DNA from: Chitinophagales bacterium
GTDB taxonomy: Bacteria > Bacteroidota > Bacteroidia > Chitinophagales > Chitinophagaceae
DNA: 64,000 bases
Assembly: GCA_021323755.1 (NCBI GenBank)
Contig: JAJPKJ010000069.1
Location: 22,064-86,063 of the forward strand
Direction: 5' to 3'
The position numbers and the translations under genes were made by a program. This document shows positions 10,810 through 20,875 of the stretch, in pieces. The notes beneath the pieces are model-generated. The model was not told the DNA's origin and made no database searches. It was given only the letters and a program-made list of their open reading frames with translations. The stretch's first letter is position 1, and each line of letters starts with the position of its first letter.

Positions 10810-11388
10810 ATGGAATTGGAAAGTTCAACTCCGGTATCAGCTTCAACTATTATTAAGGAGTGGGTGGGACTCTACACGGGTAAATTATTATCATGGGCTT
10901 TTTATAAAGTTTCGGACAAAGCGCTGGCGGAAGACCTGGTCCAGGATACTTTTCTTGCAGCTGTTCAATCTTTCCATAAATTCCAAAATAAAAGTGAACC
11001 GCAGACCTGGTTGTTGGCTATTCTTAATAATAAGATCGTTGATCATTACCGCAAACAGGCAAGGAACGCAAATTTTTCAGTTAGCTATACAGAAGATATT
11101 TTTTTTGATGAGCATGGAGAATGGAAGGAGGAATCTGTGCCGAATGATTGGAATATTGACTCAGCGCATCTTTTGGATGATCAGGAATTTAGAAGAACGC
11201 TCAGGGATTGTATGAATAAATTACCCGCCACATCATTGTCAGCCATGCAATTAAAATATCTTGAGCAAAAAGATGGGAAAGAAATTTGTCAGGATTTGGG
11301 GATTTCATCGTCTAATTTTTGGCAAATACTCTGTAGAGCGAAATTGCATGTCCGCGCCTGCATCGAAAAAAACTGGTTTATCCGATAA
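10810..11388 (+). CDS. ECF-type RNA polymerase sigma-70 factor
   Basis: 'ALAEDLVQDTFLAAVQSFHKFQNKSEPQTWLLAILNNKIVDHYRK' and region 4 helix-turn-helix. Confidence 0.9.
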   Translation: MELESSTPVSASTIIKEWVGLYTGKLLSWAFYKVSDKALAEDLVQDTFLAAVQSFHKFQNKSEPQTWLLAILNNKIVDHYRKQARNANFSVSYTEDIFFDEHGEWKEESVPNDWNIDSAHLLDDQEFRRTLRDCMNKLPATSLSAMQLKYLEQKDGKEICQDLGISSSNFWQILCRAKLHVRACIEKNWFIR

Positions 11389-11664
11389 GTGAAGAAAAAA
11401 ATCGTACATATTATCATACTTTCTTGCAAAACGGCAACGCGCCTGATTGAAAAAAAACTTCATACAAAGCTTTCTATTCGGGAAAATGTTCAGCTTAAAT
11501 GGCATAAGAGCGTTTGCGACGCTTGCACTATTTACGAAAAGCAAGTTGTGTTCCTTGATGAAGTCCTTAAACATGACCCATCCCAAACCCCCTCCGGGCA
11601 AGATTTCCCTGACCAAGAAGTGGTTTCTCTGCAAAAAAAGATATTGGGCTCAATCAATAGATAA
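11389..11664 (+). CDS. Small protein, possible zinc-binding anti-sigma factor
   Basis: GTG start immediately after sigma stop; 'HKSVCDACTIYEKQ' HxxxCxxC-like motif. Confidence 0.5.
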   Translation: MKKKIVHIIILSCKTATRLIEKKLHTKLSIRENVQLKWHKSVCDACTIYEKQVVFLDEVLKHDPSQTPSGQDFPDQEVVSLQKKILGSINR

Positions 11665-11746
11665 TTTTTTTTTTAGGTTTTTGTCAGGTTAACAAATGTG
11701 CAGCGACTAATCGCTAAATCAACATTATTATTAATCAGGACAGACA

Positions 11747-12214
11747 ATGAAAAAGTTATTTTACCTGGCGATCATCGGACTGGGGTTATCCCAAAAACTG
11801 CCTGCGCAAAACGAAAATGCAATGGCTAAACAATGTAATATCCATAAAGATGGAATCGCCATTAACGGCTACGATCCGGTTGCCTATTTCTCTGCTAATA
11901 AAGCCATAAAAGGGAAAAAAGAAATACAGTGCTTATTTAACGGACTTACTTATCAGTTCGCAAATCCCCAAAACAGAGAAACTTTCAAATCAAATCCTTC
12001 AAAATTTCAGCCGCAATATGGCGGCTGGTGTGCTTATGCCATGGGAACCAATGGCAGCAAAGTTGATGTCGATCCTGAAACTTTTAAAATACTGGATGGA
12101 AAATTATATCTGTTCTACAATAAGTTTTTTAATAATACGCTCGAATCGTGGAACAAAGACGAAATAAAATTGAAAGAGAAAGCTGATGACAATTGGAAAA
12201 AATATGTTCATTAA
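11747..12214 (+). CDS. Exported YHS-domain protein
   Basis: 'IAINGYDPVAYFSANKAIKGKKEIQCLFNGLTYQFANPQNRETFKSNPSKFQPQYGGWCAYA'. Confidence 0.85.
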   Translation: MKKLFYLAIIGLGLSQKLPAQNENAMAKQCNIHKDGIAINGYDPVAYFSANKAIKGKKEIQCLFNGLTYQFANPQNRETFKSNPSKFQPQYGGWCAYAMGTNGSKVDVDPETFKILDGKLYLFYNKFFNNTLESWNKDEIKLKEKADDNWKKYVH

Positions 12215-12252
12215 TCATCCTCAATAATTTTTAATTCTCAAATAAATCAATC

Positions 12253-12651
12253 ATGACACTAAAACAAAAAACGACTATGCTTTGGATCTTGCGATTAATA
12301 GCTGCTGTAATTATGTTGCAAACCTTGTATTTCAAATTCTCCGCTTCGGAAGAATCAGTATATATCTTTTCTACGATTGGCATGGAACCATGGGGGCGCA
12401 TCGGGAGTGGGGTAGTTGAATTGATCGCATCGATCTGCATCCTTATTCCCCGCACGACAGCAATAGGCGCTGTATTGGGTTTGGGGGTTATGAGCGGGGC
12501 TCTATTTTTTCATCTTACAAAATTGGGAATTGTGGTAAAGGATGACCACGGACAATTATTTATTTATGCCCTGTTGGTATTTATCAGTTGTTTCATTCTT
12601 GCAATTACTTACAGGAAACAATTGTTTTCGTTGATTCTTTCAAACAAATAA
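12253..12651 (+). CDS. DoxX-like membrane protein
   Basis: Four predicted TMs; 'YFKFSASEESVYIFSTIGMEPWGRIGSGVVELIASI'. Confidence 0.75.
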   Translation: MTLKQKTTMLWILRLIAAVIMLQTLYFKFSASEESVYIFSTIGMEPWGRIGSGVVELIASICILIPRTTAIGAVLGLGVMSGALFFHLTKLGIVVKDDHGQLFIYALLVFISCFILAITYRKQLFSLILSNK

Positions 12652-12677
12652 AGCAAAACTTATTAACTACTTCAATT

Positions 12678-13175
12678 ATGTTATCACAACAACCGATAAT
12701 GAATTTAATAGAGCAGCTTCAATTTGTTATTGAAGAGCTATCTGATGAGCAATACGTCACGCCAGTTTATATTTTATCAAATTCGACGATCGGTCAACAC
12801 CTTCGTCATATCATTGAATTCTATTTGGAGCTCAATAATGGCTATGATGATGGAACTGTTAATTACGACAGAAGAAAAAGAGATTATGCCATTGAATCCA
12901 ATAGAGATTGTGCCATTGAAAAATTGAATACGATAAGGCGCGCGCTTTTTAAAGAAGATAAAGATCTGTTATTGGCTGCAGAATTGAGCGCCAGCGAAGC
13001 GCCGGTGAAAGTGCCCACAAACTATTCTCGTGAACTGATCTACAACCTCGAGCATACAGTTCATCATATGGCATTGATGCGGATCGGCATTTCTGCGATC
13101 ACCGACCTGGTCGTGCCGGAAGAATTTGGTGTTGCTGCTTCCACCATAAAATACAGGCAAACATGTGCACAGTAA
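12678..13175 (+). CDS. DinB-like protein
   Basis: 'STIGQHLRHIIEFYLEL' and 'YNLEHTVHHMALMRIGI' His motifs; start at internal Met. Confidence 0.7.
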   Translation: MLSQQPIMNLIEQLQFVIEELSDEQYVTPVYILSNSTIGQHLRHIIEFYLELNNGYDDGTVNYDRRKRDYAIESNRDCAIEKLNTIRRALFKEDKDLLLAAELSASEAPVKVPTNYSRELIYNLEHTVHHMALMRIGISAITDLVVPEEFGVAASTIKYRQTCAQ

Positions 13176-14944
13176 CTTTCGTTCCGGCAAAAGAAAAGGT
13201 TTATCTCACTTCAAACCGGGATGAACATTATACACGCAGTTCCGCCATTTTCCCGGAGAAATATGCTGAACCCTTCGGCAAAATCATTTATCCAAAAGAT
13301 AAAGACAAAGGGGGTAGCTGGGTTGCAATGAAAAGCACTGGTGACGCGGCTGTTTTGCTGAATGGCGCTTTTGAAAAACATGAGCGCATCGGTCCATACC
13401 GTAAAAGCAGGGGGTTGATCTTTGTTGATATCATCAAAGCAAAGGACCCAATAGGTAGTTTTCAGCAAATGGATCTTAGTGGAATTGAACCATTCACGGT
13501 CATTGTATTTTTTGGGCAACAGCTGCATGAATGTATCTGGGATGGAAAAAGAAAATATTCTTCTCAACTCAACCCTGCAAAGGCGCATATCTGGTCATCA
13601 TCCACCTTGTATGATGAAGCTGCGCGAAAAGAAAGAAAAAAATGGTTTGTCAACTGGCAACAGAAAACAAATGAAATCGATACAAAGAATATTCTTGATT
13701 TTCATCAACACGCAGGAAACGATGATGTGGAAAATGGATTGGTGATCAATCGAAACGGAGAGATGCAAACGGTTAGCATAACATCGATAAAGTTATCCCG
13801 GTCAAAAGCAAGGATGACTTATCTGGATCTGAGAAATAAAAAACGATCGTCTGAAAGCATTCACGTTTTGTCATCGAGCAAAATGATTCGTACAAATCGA
13901 GACCTTTTCATCAGGAAATTATTGATAAGAACATTCAATCGCGAATATTGGCCGCACCATTTGGTATATGCGCCGCTTTATTTGTACTGGTTCTGGCTTA
14001 GTTTAAGAGCGCGGTCCTTCTTTTTTTTCAACGCTTCAAATCCATTAATAAAAAACGGGGGCTTTTTAATGGAGAGTAAAAAAGAGATTTATGATCTGAT
14101 GCCAGCAGCACTATACCCCAAGACCATTTTTTGCCAATTCAATACGGATATGCGCGATTTAATAAAAATGATGCAGGATAATGATCTTCGTTTTCCCATA
14201 ATCGCCAAACCTGATATTGGTTTGCAAGGATTTCAAGTGGAGTTATTGCATGATGAAAAGGATCTGATGGCCTATTCTAAAAAGAATAAGGTCGATTTTC
14301 TTTTGCAGGAATTCGTGGATTATGAAAATGAGGCAGGGATATTTTATTATCGTATTCCCGGCGAGAAGCGAGGGAAGATTTCGGGAATTGTTGGGAAAGA
14401 ATTTATCCAGGTTACCGGCGATGGGCGATCAACTATTGAAGAGTTATTATTAAAAGAAGAGCGGTACATACTGCAATTAGATAATCTCCGAGCTTGTTTT
14501 GGAGATGATTTACAGGCAATACTTCCGGCAAAAGTAGGTAAGATATTGGCCCATTATGGCAATCACCGCCGCGGCGCCAAATTCATTGACCTGACTCAAA
14601 GGGCGAATCAGCGATTGAACGATACCATCGACAATATTTGTAAACAGATCCCTGAGTTTTATTATGGAAGGCTTGACATTAAATTCAAATCATGGGAAGA
14701 CCTATGCGCAGGCCTACATTTTTCAATCATTGAATTGAACGGGGCTGGAAGTGAACCGACCCATATTTATGATCCTAAGCATTCTCTTTTTTTTGTTTGG
14801 AAAGAAATTGTTGGTCACTGGAGATTACTTTATCGAATCAGCAAACTCAATGCAAAACAAAAAGGGATAAGATTCATGAGCACAAATAAAGGATTGAAAA
14901 TGTTCAATGATAATAATCAATACTTAAGATTAATTAGCAAATAA
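13163..14944 (+). CDS. Fusion: NRDE/TANGO2-like N-terminus plus ATP-grasp (D-Ala-D-Ala-ligase-like) C-terminus
   Basis: 'MCTVTFVPAKEKVYLTSNRDEHYTR...GGSWVAM' N-term; 'FPIIAKPDIGLQGFQVELLHDEKDL...LLQEFVDYENEAGIFYYRIPG...IIELNGAGSEPTHIYDP' C-term; continuous ORF. Confidence 0.8.
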   Translation: MCTVTFVPAKEKVYLTSNRDEHYTRSSAIFPEKYAEPFGKIIYPKDKDKGGSWVAMKSTGDAAVLLNGAFEKHERIGPYRKSRGLIFVDIIKAKDPIGSFQQMDLSGIEPFTVIVFFGQQLHECIWDGKRKYSSQLNPAKAHIWSSSTLYDEAARKERKKWFVNWQQKTNEIDTKNILDFHQHAGNDDVENGLVINRNGEMQTVSITSIKLSRSKARMTYLDLRNKKRSSESIHVLSSSKMIRTNRDLFIRKLLIRTFNREYWPHHLVYAPLYLYWFWLSLRARSFFFFNASNPLIKNGGFLMESKKEIYDLMPAALYPKTIFCQFNTDMRDLIKMMQDNDLRFPIIAKPDIGLQGFQVELLHDEKDLMAYSKKNKVDFLLQEFVDYENEAGIFYYRIPGEKRGKISGIVGKEFIQVTGDGRSTIEELLLKEERYILQLDNLRACFGDDLQAILPAKVGKILAHYGNHRRGAKFIDLTQRANQRLNDTIDNICKQIPEFYYGRLDIKFKSWEDLCAGLHFSIIELNGAGSEPTHIYDPKHSLFFVWKEIVGHWRLLYRISKLNAKQKGIRFMSTNKGLKMFNDNNQYLRLISK

Positions 14945-14945
14945 A

Positions 14946-15602
14946 ATGATCCGCTATCTGAAATTGTTTGGCTATGTGCTAACGATAAGTTTTCTCGGCT
15001 CATTGCCAGTTGGAACATTAAATATTAATGTTGCGGGACTGGTCATCAATAAAAGGATTCCTGATGCTTTTGCGTTTGCGCTGGGCGCAATTTTGGTTGA
15101 AATGATCGTAGTGCGAATTGCCCTGGCAACGGTAAAAAAATTAAAAGCCCTGAAGCATTTGTATAAATTTTTTAACGGAATAACTTGCTTAATCCTGTTC
15201 TTATTTGCGGGGATGATCTTATATGCTGCTTTAAGAATGCAAAAGCTTGAAACAACATTACCCCTTACATCTCAACATCCTTTCTTGTCCGGACTTATTT
15301 TGAGTGTTCTTAACCCGCTGCACTTGCCTTTCTGGATCGGCTGGACAGCCATCCTTCAATCAAAAGGAATATTCTGGCATTCACGCTCATCTTATAATAT
15401 TTTTGTGTTTGGAATCGGGGTAGGCACCACAGCGGCATTTCTTATTTATGGAACATTGGGCAATATTCTGATTGAATTTTTAAGACAAAAACAAACGATG
15501 TTGAATTGGGTCATTGGTCTAAGTCTTTTAGTGACTGCTTTTGTCCAGTTTTACAAAGGATTTATCCGGCAAAATACCAACGATAAAAAAGCCTATTCTT
15601 GA
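14946..15602 (+). CDS. LysE family transporter
   Basis: 6-TM pattern; 'GSLPVGTLNINVAGLVINKRIPDAFAFALGAILVE'. Confidence 0.8.
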   Translation: MIRYLKLFGYVLTISFLGSLPVGTLNINVAGLVINKRIPDAFAFALGAILVEMIVVRIALATVKKLKALKHLYKFFNGITCLILFLFAGMILYAALRMQKLETTLPLTSQHPFLSGLILSVLNPLHLPFWIGWTAILQSKGIFWHSRSSYNIFVFGIGVGTTAAFLIYGTLGNILIEFLRQKQTMLNWVIGLSLLVTAFVQFYKGFIRQNTNDKKAYS

Positions 15603-15671
15603 GCTCCCCTTTTTTAGCCGAAACTTGATCCTGAAAAATGTTTAAATTACAGTTGCCAAAAAATCTGACAA

Positions 15672-16619
15672 ATGAAATTTGCATTATTAACTGTTACCTA
15701 CGGAGGATTATTCTATAAAGGAGCCGCATTAACGCTCGAACAACAAGTCCATCGCGCTAAAGAATTTGGATTTGATGGGCTTGCTATCGAAACCAAACGT
15801 CCTGTTGCATCTCCACTTGATCTTACCAAAACAGATCGTGATCGAATTAAAAAGCTTGCCGCTGATGAAGGCATTGCGTTGTGCGCTGTAGAAAGCATGT
15901 CGAATTTTGCCGGAAGGCATATGGAAGAACGGGAGAATAATTTAGCAATGATGCTTTATGTATTTCAGTTGGCTAAAGATCTGGGCGTTCAACTGGTGAA
16001 AATATTTGCAGCATGGCCGGGTATTATTAATGATGAAGAAGAAATTTCCTTATATGGTCAATTTGAAAGGGGCGAGTATTATAAAAGGTTATGGCCGGCA
16101 GACCTTCGTAAATGGAATCGTTGTGTGGAAGGTATTCGGGAAGTAGCCGATATTGCTGCGGATATGGGGATAACCTTGGCCTTGCAAAATCACGCACCGG
16201 TCTTGGCCAAAGGATATGAAGATACATTGACCATGATGCAGGAGGTCAACAGAAAGAATGTTGAGCTCTGTATTGATGTCCCTTTATTTTATGAAAGGCA
16301 AAGCGATGAATATATCCACGAAGCAGTGGAGCATTGCAAGGATCATATTGTACATACGCATTATGGCGCATGGAATTTTACCCAGAAAAAGAATGGAGAG
16401 ATAATCCAAGAGCCTTCGCCATCGAGCGGCAACCTTATTAATTATCCTGCTTTCATCGAAGCGCTTTACCATAATGGTTACAAAGGATATCTTACTTCTG
16501 AATATTGTTTGCCTGTCGTGAAAGATCATCAGCTCGCGGGAATAGAAGAAGTTGATCACGCCACACGTATTTCACTTCAATATATGAAACAACTTGTGCA
16601 GCAGGCGGTGCTGGCATAG
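15672..16619 (+). CDS. Sugar phosphate isomerase/epimerase (xylose isomerase-like TIM barrel)
   Basis: 'AKEFGFDGLAIETKRP', 'LALQNHAPVL', 'HIVHTHYGAWNF', 'GYKGYLTSEYC'. Confidence 0.85.
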   Translation: MKFALLTVTYGGLFYKGAALTLEQQVHRAKEFGFDGLAIETKRPVASPLDLTKTDRDRIKKLAADEGIALCAVESMSNFAGRHMEERENNLAMMLYVFQLAKDLGVQLVKIFAAWPGIINDEEEISLYGQFERGEYYKRLWPADLRKWNRCVEGIREVADIAADMGITLALQNHAPVLAKGYEDTLTMMQEVNRKNVELCIDVPLFYERQSDEYIHEAVEHCKDHIVHTHYGAWNFTQKKNGEIIQEPSPSSGNLINYPAFIEALYHNGYKGYLTSEYCLPVVKDHQLAGIEEVDHATRISLQYMKQLVQQAVLA

Positions 16620-16639
16620 TTTTAAACTATCGGTTGCTT

Positions 16640-17860
16640 ATGATTCTATATGCAAAAGCGCGCCTGAGTGTAATGATGTTTTTGCAATTTTTTATTTGGG
16701 GCGCGTGGTATGCTACTGCCGGAAATTATATGAATACCCATGGCATGACGAATGTCATCTATCTCGCTTATATGGCGAGTTCGGTGGGTTCTATCGTTGC
16801 TCCTTTCTTTTTAGGAATGATCGCTGATCGCTTTTTCCCCGTGCAAAAAGTGCTGGGTGTAATGCATATCCTCAGCGGCATTTTTGTTTTTTGTGCGCCT
16901 TTTTTTGCAGAAGGAAGTTTTGTTTCTACTCCATTATTTCTTGTTTTTTTATTACTGCATATGCTTTGTTATATGCCTACCGTTAACCTGGCGGCGGCAA
17001 CCGCTTTTCATATTTTAAATGACCGGGAGAAAGAATTTCCAATAATCCGGTTGTTTGGCACTGTTGGCTGGATAACCGCGGGTATAGTCGTAAGCAAATT
17101 ATTGCATGGAGATATAACAGCCATGCCTATGCGTGTTTCCGGTATTGGCGGAATAGTAATGGGCGTTTATAGTTTTTCACTTCCCAATATTCCGGCTACG
17201 GGCACTGGGAAAAGAATATCTTTTCGTGATGTGATCGGTGCAGATGTTTTTGCAAAACTGAAATCAAGATCGTTCATCATTTTCATCATCAGCTTACTGC
17301 TGATCAGTTTGCCTTTTGCCATTTATTTTCCCTACGTTCCTGTTTTCTTACAAAAAGCGGGTATCGAAGATCCGGGATTCAAAATGACCTTCGGTCAAAT
17401 GTCGGAGATCATTTTTTTGCTCTCCTTACCCTGGTTCTTTGCCCGTTTTGGATTGAAGTGGGTCCTGGTTATTGGGATGCTCGCATGGGTTTGTCGCTAT
17501 GCATTATTTGCATTGGCAGCGCCGGAGTCGATAACCTGGATGATCATCGGCGGAATATGGTTGCATGGATGTTGCTATGATTTTGTGTATGTGGCTTCCC
17601 AAATTTATATTGATAAGAAGGCGACTCCGGAGATTCGGGCACAAGCGCAAGGTCTCTTTGTATTGGTTTCTTACGGAGTAGGACAGGGGCTTGGCGCTCT
17701 GGGCGCCGGTTGGATATTTAATGGTTTAATGAAGCACGATAATTCATTGCATCAATGGCAAATATTCTGGATCATCCCATTATTGTTTGCATCAATTGTT
17801 GCCGTGCTTTATATTTTTGGATTCAGAGAGGATGTCGTAAAAATAAATTCAAAGAATTAA
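16640..17860 (+). CDS. MFS transporter, nucleoside permease-like
   Basis: 'FLQFFIWGAWYATAGNYMNTHGM...SIVAPFFLGMIADRFF'. Confidence 0.8.
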   Translation: MILYAKARLSVMMFLQFFIWGAWYATAGNYMNTHGMTNVIYLAYMASSVGSIVAPFFLGMIADRFFPVQKVLGVMHILSGIFVFCAPFFAEGSFVSTPLFLVFLLLHMLCYMPTVNLAAATAFHILNDREKEFPIIRLFGTVGWITAGIVVSKLLHGDITAMPMRVSGIGGIVMGVYSFSLPNIPATGTGKRISFRDVIGADVFAKLKSRSFIIFIISLLLISLPFAIYFPYVPVFLQKAGIEDPGFKMTFGQMSEIIFLLSLPWFFARFGLKWVLVIGMLAWVCRYALFALAAPESITWMIIGGIWLHGCCYDFVYVASQIYIDKKATPEIRAQAQGLFVLVSYGVGQGLGALGAGWIFNGLMKHDNSLHQWQIFWIIPLLFASIVAVLYIFGFREDVVKINSKN

Positions 17861-17879
17861 TGAGCGTTAACAACGAATT

Positions 17880-19001
17880 CTATCCGGATCTCTTTTTATA
17901 ATTTAAAATAGCCCAGGTATTGAAGAAAACCGCAAAGCCAAGTAATGCAAGGATATGATATTTGATATCAACCAGGCCACTTCCTTTCAATACAACCATT
18001 CGCATTACCTCAATAAAATAGGATACCGGGTTGAGTTTGGTGATGATCTGTGCCCATTGCGGCATGCTTTCAATAGGCGTATATAATCCGCTTAGCAAAT
18101 TAAAAATCATGGTGACGAAAAATGAAACAAGCATGGATTGCTGTTGCGTTTGTGCATAGGTTGACATCAATAAGCCCAGACCGAGTATGGCAAGAAGATA
18201 GATGGCAGCGAATACATAAATTGTCAGATAATGCCCGAGGGGGACAATGCCATAAATTATTCTTGCAATTAATAATCCAACAGTGAGCACCGATAACGCA
18301 AGCATCCAGAATGGGATTAATTTCCCCAGGATAAATTGTGTTTTTTTGAGGGGGCTCACATTGATCTGTTCTATCGTTCCGATTTCTTTTTCACGAACAA
18401 TATTATTGGATGCAAATGAGGAACCGATCATCGTTACCAGCATCACCAGTATACCCGGGACCATAAATACTTTGTAATTCATGTTCTCATTATACCAATT
18501 CGATGATGTTACTTCAATGGTTGGTTGCGGGCTGAGTCGCGGAAGCTGGATCCATTGCATGCGTACATCCTGGTTAAAATCTTGAATGATGCCTTGAATG
18601 TAAGCGCTGCCCAGTCCGGCTTTCACGCCGTTGATGGAATTGGCGGCGACAAAGAGCGTGGCTTCATTTTCTTTTACGAGTATTCTTTCAAACTGTGCCG
18701 GGATTTCTAAAATCAGATCTGTCTTATCCAATTCAATCGCATGTAATCCTTGTGGAAATGTGGCGCTATAATCTCTTAACCTGAAATAACCGGATGAGAC
18801 AATTTTGTTGATGAGTTTCTGAGAATATTCACTGTGATCATGATCTACTACACCAAGATTGATATTCTTGATTTCATAGTCTGCAGCAAGTGGCAGTATT
18901 ATCAATTGTATCATCGGCATGATGAACAAGATGAAAAAGATCGATGGATCGCGAAATATCTGGCGAAGCTCTTTCTGCAATAAAAATTTTAATGCTCTCA
19001 T
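17880..19001 (-). CDS. ABC-2 type transporter permease
   Basis: 'LLQKELRQIFRDPSIFFILFIMPMIQLIILPLA...NIVREKEIGTIEQINVSPL'. Confidence 0.9.
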   Translation of the reverse strand: MRALKFLLQKELRQIFRDPSIFFILFIMPMIQLIILPLAADYEIKNINLGVVDHDHSEYSQKLINKIVSSGYFRLRDYSATFPQGLHAIELDKTDLILEIPAQFERILVKENEATLFVAANSINGVKAGLGSAYIQGIIQDFNQDVRMQWIQLPRLSPQPTIEVTSSNWYNENMNYKVFMVPGILVMLVTMIGSSFASNNIVREKEIGTIEQINVSPLKKTQFILGKLIPFWMLALSVLTVGLLIARIIYGIVPLGHYLTIYVFAAIYLLAILGLGLLMSTYAQTQQQSMLVSFFVTMIFNLLSGLYTPIESMPQWAQIITKLNPVSYFIEVMRMVVLKGSGLVDIKYHILALLGFAVFFNTWAILNYKKRSG

Positions 19002-20104
19002 GCCAGCCTGATTTTAAAATTTCTGATACTGACGAACAATAACACCAATGTCATTCCTATTAATATCAATGTTTCCTTCCACACGGCTGTAAAGCCAAGA
19101 CCTTTTATCATCACGGACTTGACGATTATGTAATACCATTTTGCCGGGACTATATTGGAAATGATCTGCAAGGGCAGCGGCATATTTTCTACCGGAAACA
19201 AAAAGCCGCTGAATAATAATGTTGGTAAAAAAAGACTCATCATGGAGGTGAACATCGCCGTTTGTTGTGTCTTCGCTCCGTTTGAAATTAAAATGCCGAT
19301 TGATAATGAGGTGATGGTAAACAAAATGCTCTCTCCGATCAGCAAACCTAAATTTCCGGTGATCGGTACATCCAATACATAAACACTCAATAATAAGATG
19401 CACGCAATGTTCAGGACGGAAACCAATAAATAAGGAATCGTTTTTGCAATGATGATCAGGAATGGTCTCAATGGTGAAACCAAGATCACTTCCATGGTCC
19501 CCAATTCTTTTTCACGTACAATTGCGATGGATGTCATCATCGCGCAGACCAACATCAATACCAGCGCCATCACGCCGGGAACGAAATTGTATGCTCCTTT
19601 TAATTCAGGGTTATACAACATGCGCAATTGCGTGTTGATGGTGTATGGCAGCTTTTCATTATTATTAAGGGATTGCTGGTAATCATTGATGATCGCCGCT
19701 GCGTAATTGGTAAGTGTATTTGCCGTATTGGGATCTGAAGCATCGGCGATCAATTGTATCTGCGCGTGATTGGTGTGCAAAAGGTCATCGCGGAAGTTTT
19801 TTGGAAAGACCACGGCCAGCCTGATTTTGCCCTGTTTAAATGTGGCTTCAATATCATTATATGAATAGACATTTTTCACCAGATTAAAATACCTGCTTGC
19901 TGCGATCTTATTTGAAATTTCCCTCGTTGCATCATCTTTGGACTGATCAAAAATCGCGATCTTCGAATTCTTCACTTCATTGGTCAATGCAAATCCATAC
20001 AAAATAATTTGCACGATCGGCATCCATATCAGAATGAACAGTGTTCGCCTGTCTCTCCAGATATGAAGGCATTCTTTCTTAACGAATATGAAAAATTGTT
20101 TCAT
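18998..20104 (-). CDS. ABC-2 type transporter permease
   Basis: 'FVKKECLHIWRDRRTLFILIWMPIVQIILYGFA...IVREKELGTMEVILVSPL'. Confidence 0.9.
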   Translation of the reverse strand: MKQFFIFVKKECLHIWRDRRTLFILIWMPIVQIILYGFALTNEVKNSKIAIFDQSKDDATREISNKIAASRYFNLVKNVYSYNDIEATFKQGKIRLAVVFPKNFRDDLLHTNHAQIQLIADASDPNTANTLTNYAAAIINDYQQSLNNNEKLPYTINTQLRMLYNPELKGAYNFVPGVMALVLMLVCAMMTSIAIVREKELGTMEVILVSPLRPFLIIIAKTIPYLLVSVLNIACILLLSVYVLDVPITGNLGLLIGESILFTITSLSIGILISNGAKTQQTAMFTSMMSLFLPTLLFSGFLFPVENMPLPLQIISNIVPAKWYYIIVKSVMIKGLGFTAVWKETLILIGMTLVLLFVSIRNFKIRLA

Positions 20105-20128
20105 TTTATTTTGCTTTTTCTCTGATCG

Positions 20129-20875
20129 CTATTCATTCCTCACTGCTTTTCTCGCCAGTTGCAAAAACACGCCATCCATCGAGTCTGCAGAAAAATTCTT
20201 CATCAGGTTCGCCGGAGAATCAAGCGCATCGATTCTTCCATCGACCATTATCGAAACACGATTGCAATATTCCGCTTCATCCATATAATGTGTGGTCACA
20301 AAAATGGTGATTCCTTTTTCGGATGCCTCGTAGATCAGACTCCAGAATTCTCTTCTTGTGATCGGATCAACGCCGCCGGTCGGCTCATCTAAGAAAACAA
20401 TGGCTGGATCATGAACGATCGCGATTGAAAATGCAAGTTTTTGTTTCCACCCGAGCGGGAGCTCACGAACCAGTGTTTTCTCTTTTCCTTCAAGACTTAA
20501 TTGTTTCAGCAGCAGATTCGTTTTCTCTTTGATGCGCTGGTCAGACAATCCATAAATGCCAGCATAAAAACGGATGTTCTCGCGGATCGTCAGATCTTCA
20601 TACAAGGAAAATTTCTGGCTCATATAGCCAATATTTCTCTTGATCAACTCATTTTCTTTATAAACGTCAAAACCTGCTACAGTCGCAGTTCCTGAAGTGG
20701 GTAAGGAAAGCCCGCATAACATGCGCATGGCAGTTGTCTTGCCGGCACCATTGGCTCCGAGAAAACCAAAAATTTCTCCTTTGTTTACTTCAAAAGAGAT
20801 CTGGTCCACTGCCACGAAGGGACCAAATTTTTTGGTGAGCTTATCTGCAGTAATTACTTTTTCGTTGCTTATCAT
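20129..20875 (-). CDS. ABC transporter ATP-binding protein
   Basis: 'FLGANGAGKTTAMRMLCGL', 'VFLDEPTGGVDPITRREFW'. Confidence 0.9.
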   Translation of the reverse strand: MISNEKVITADKLTKKFGPFVAVDQISFEVNKGEIFGFLGANGAGKTTAMRMLCGLSLPTSGTATVAGFDVYKENELIKRNIGYMSQKFSLYEDLTIRENIRFYAGIYGLSDQRIKEKTNLLLKQLSLEGKEKTLVRELPLGWKQKLAFSIAIVHDPAIVFLDEPTGGVDPITRREFWSLIYEASEKGITIFVTTHYMDEAEYCNRVSIMVDGRIDALDSPANLMKNFSADSMDGVFLQLARKAVRNE

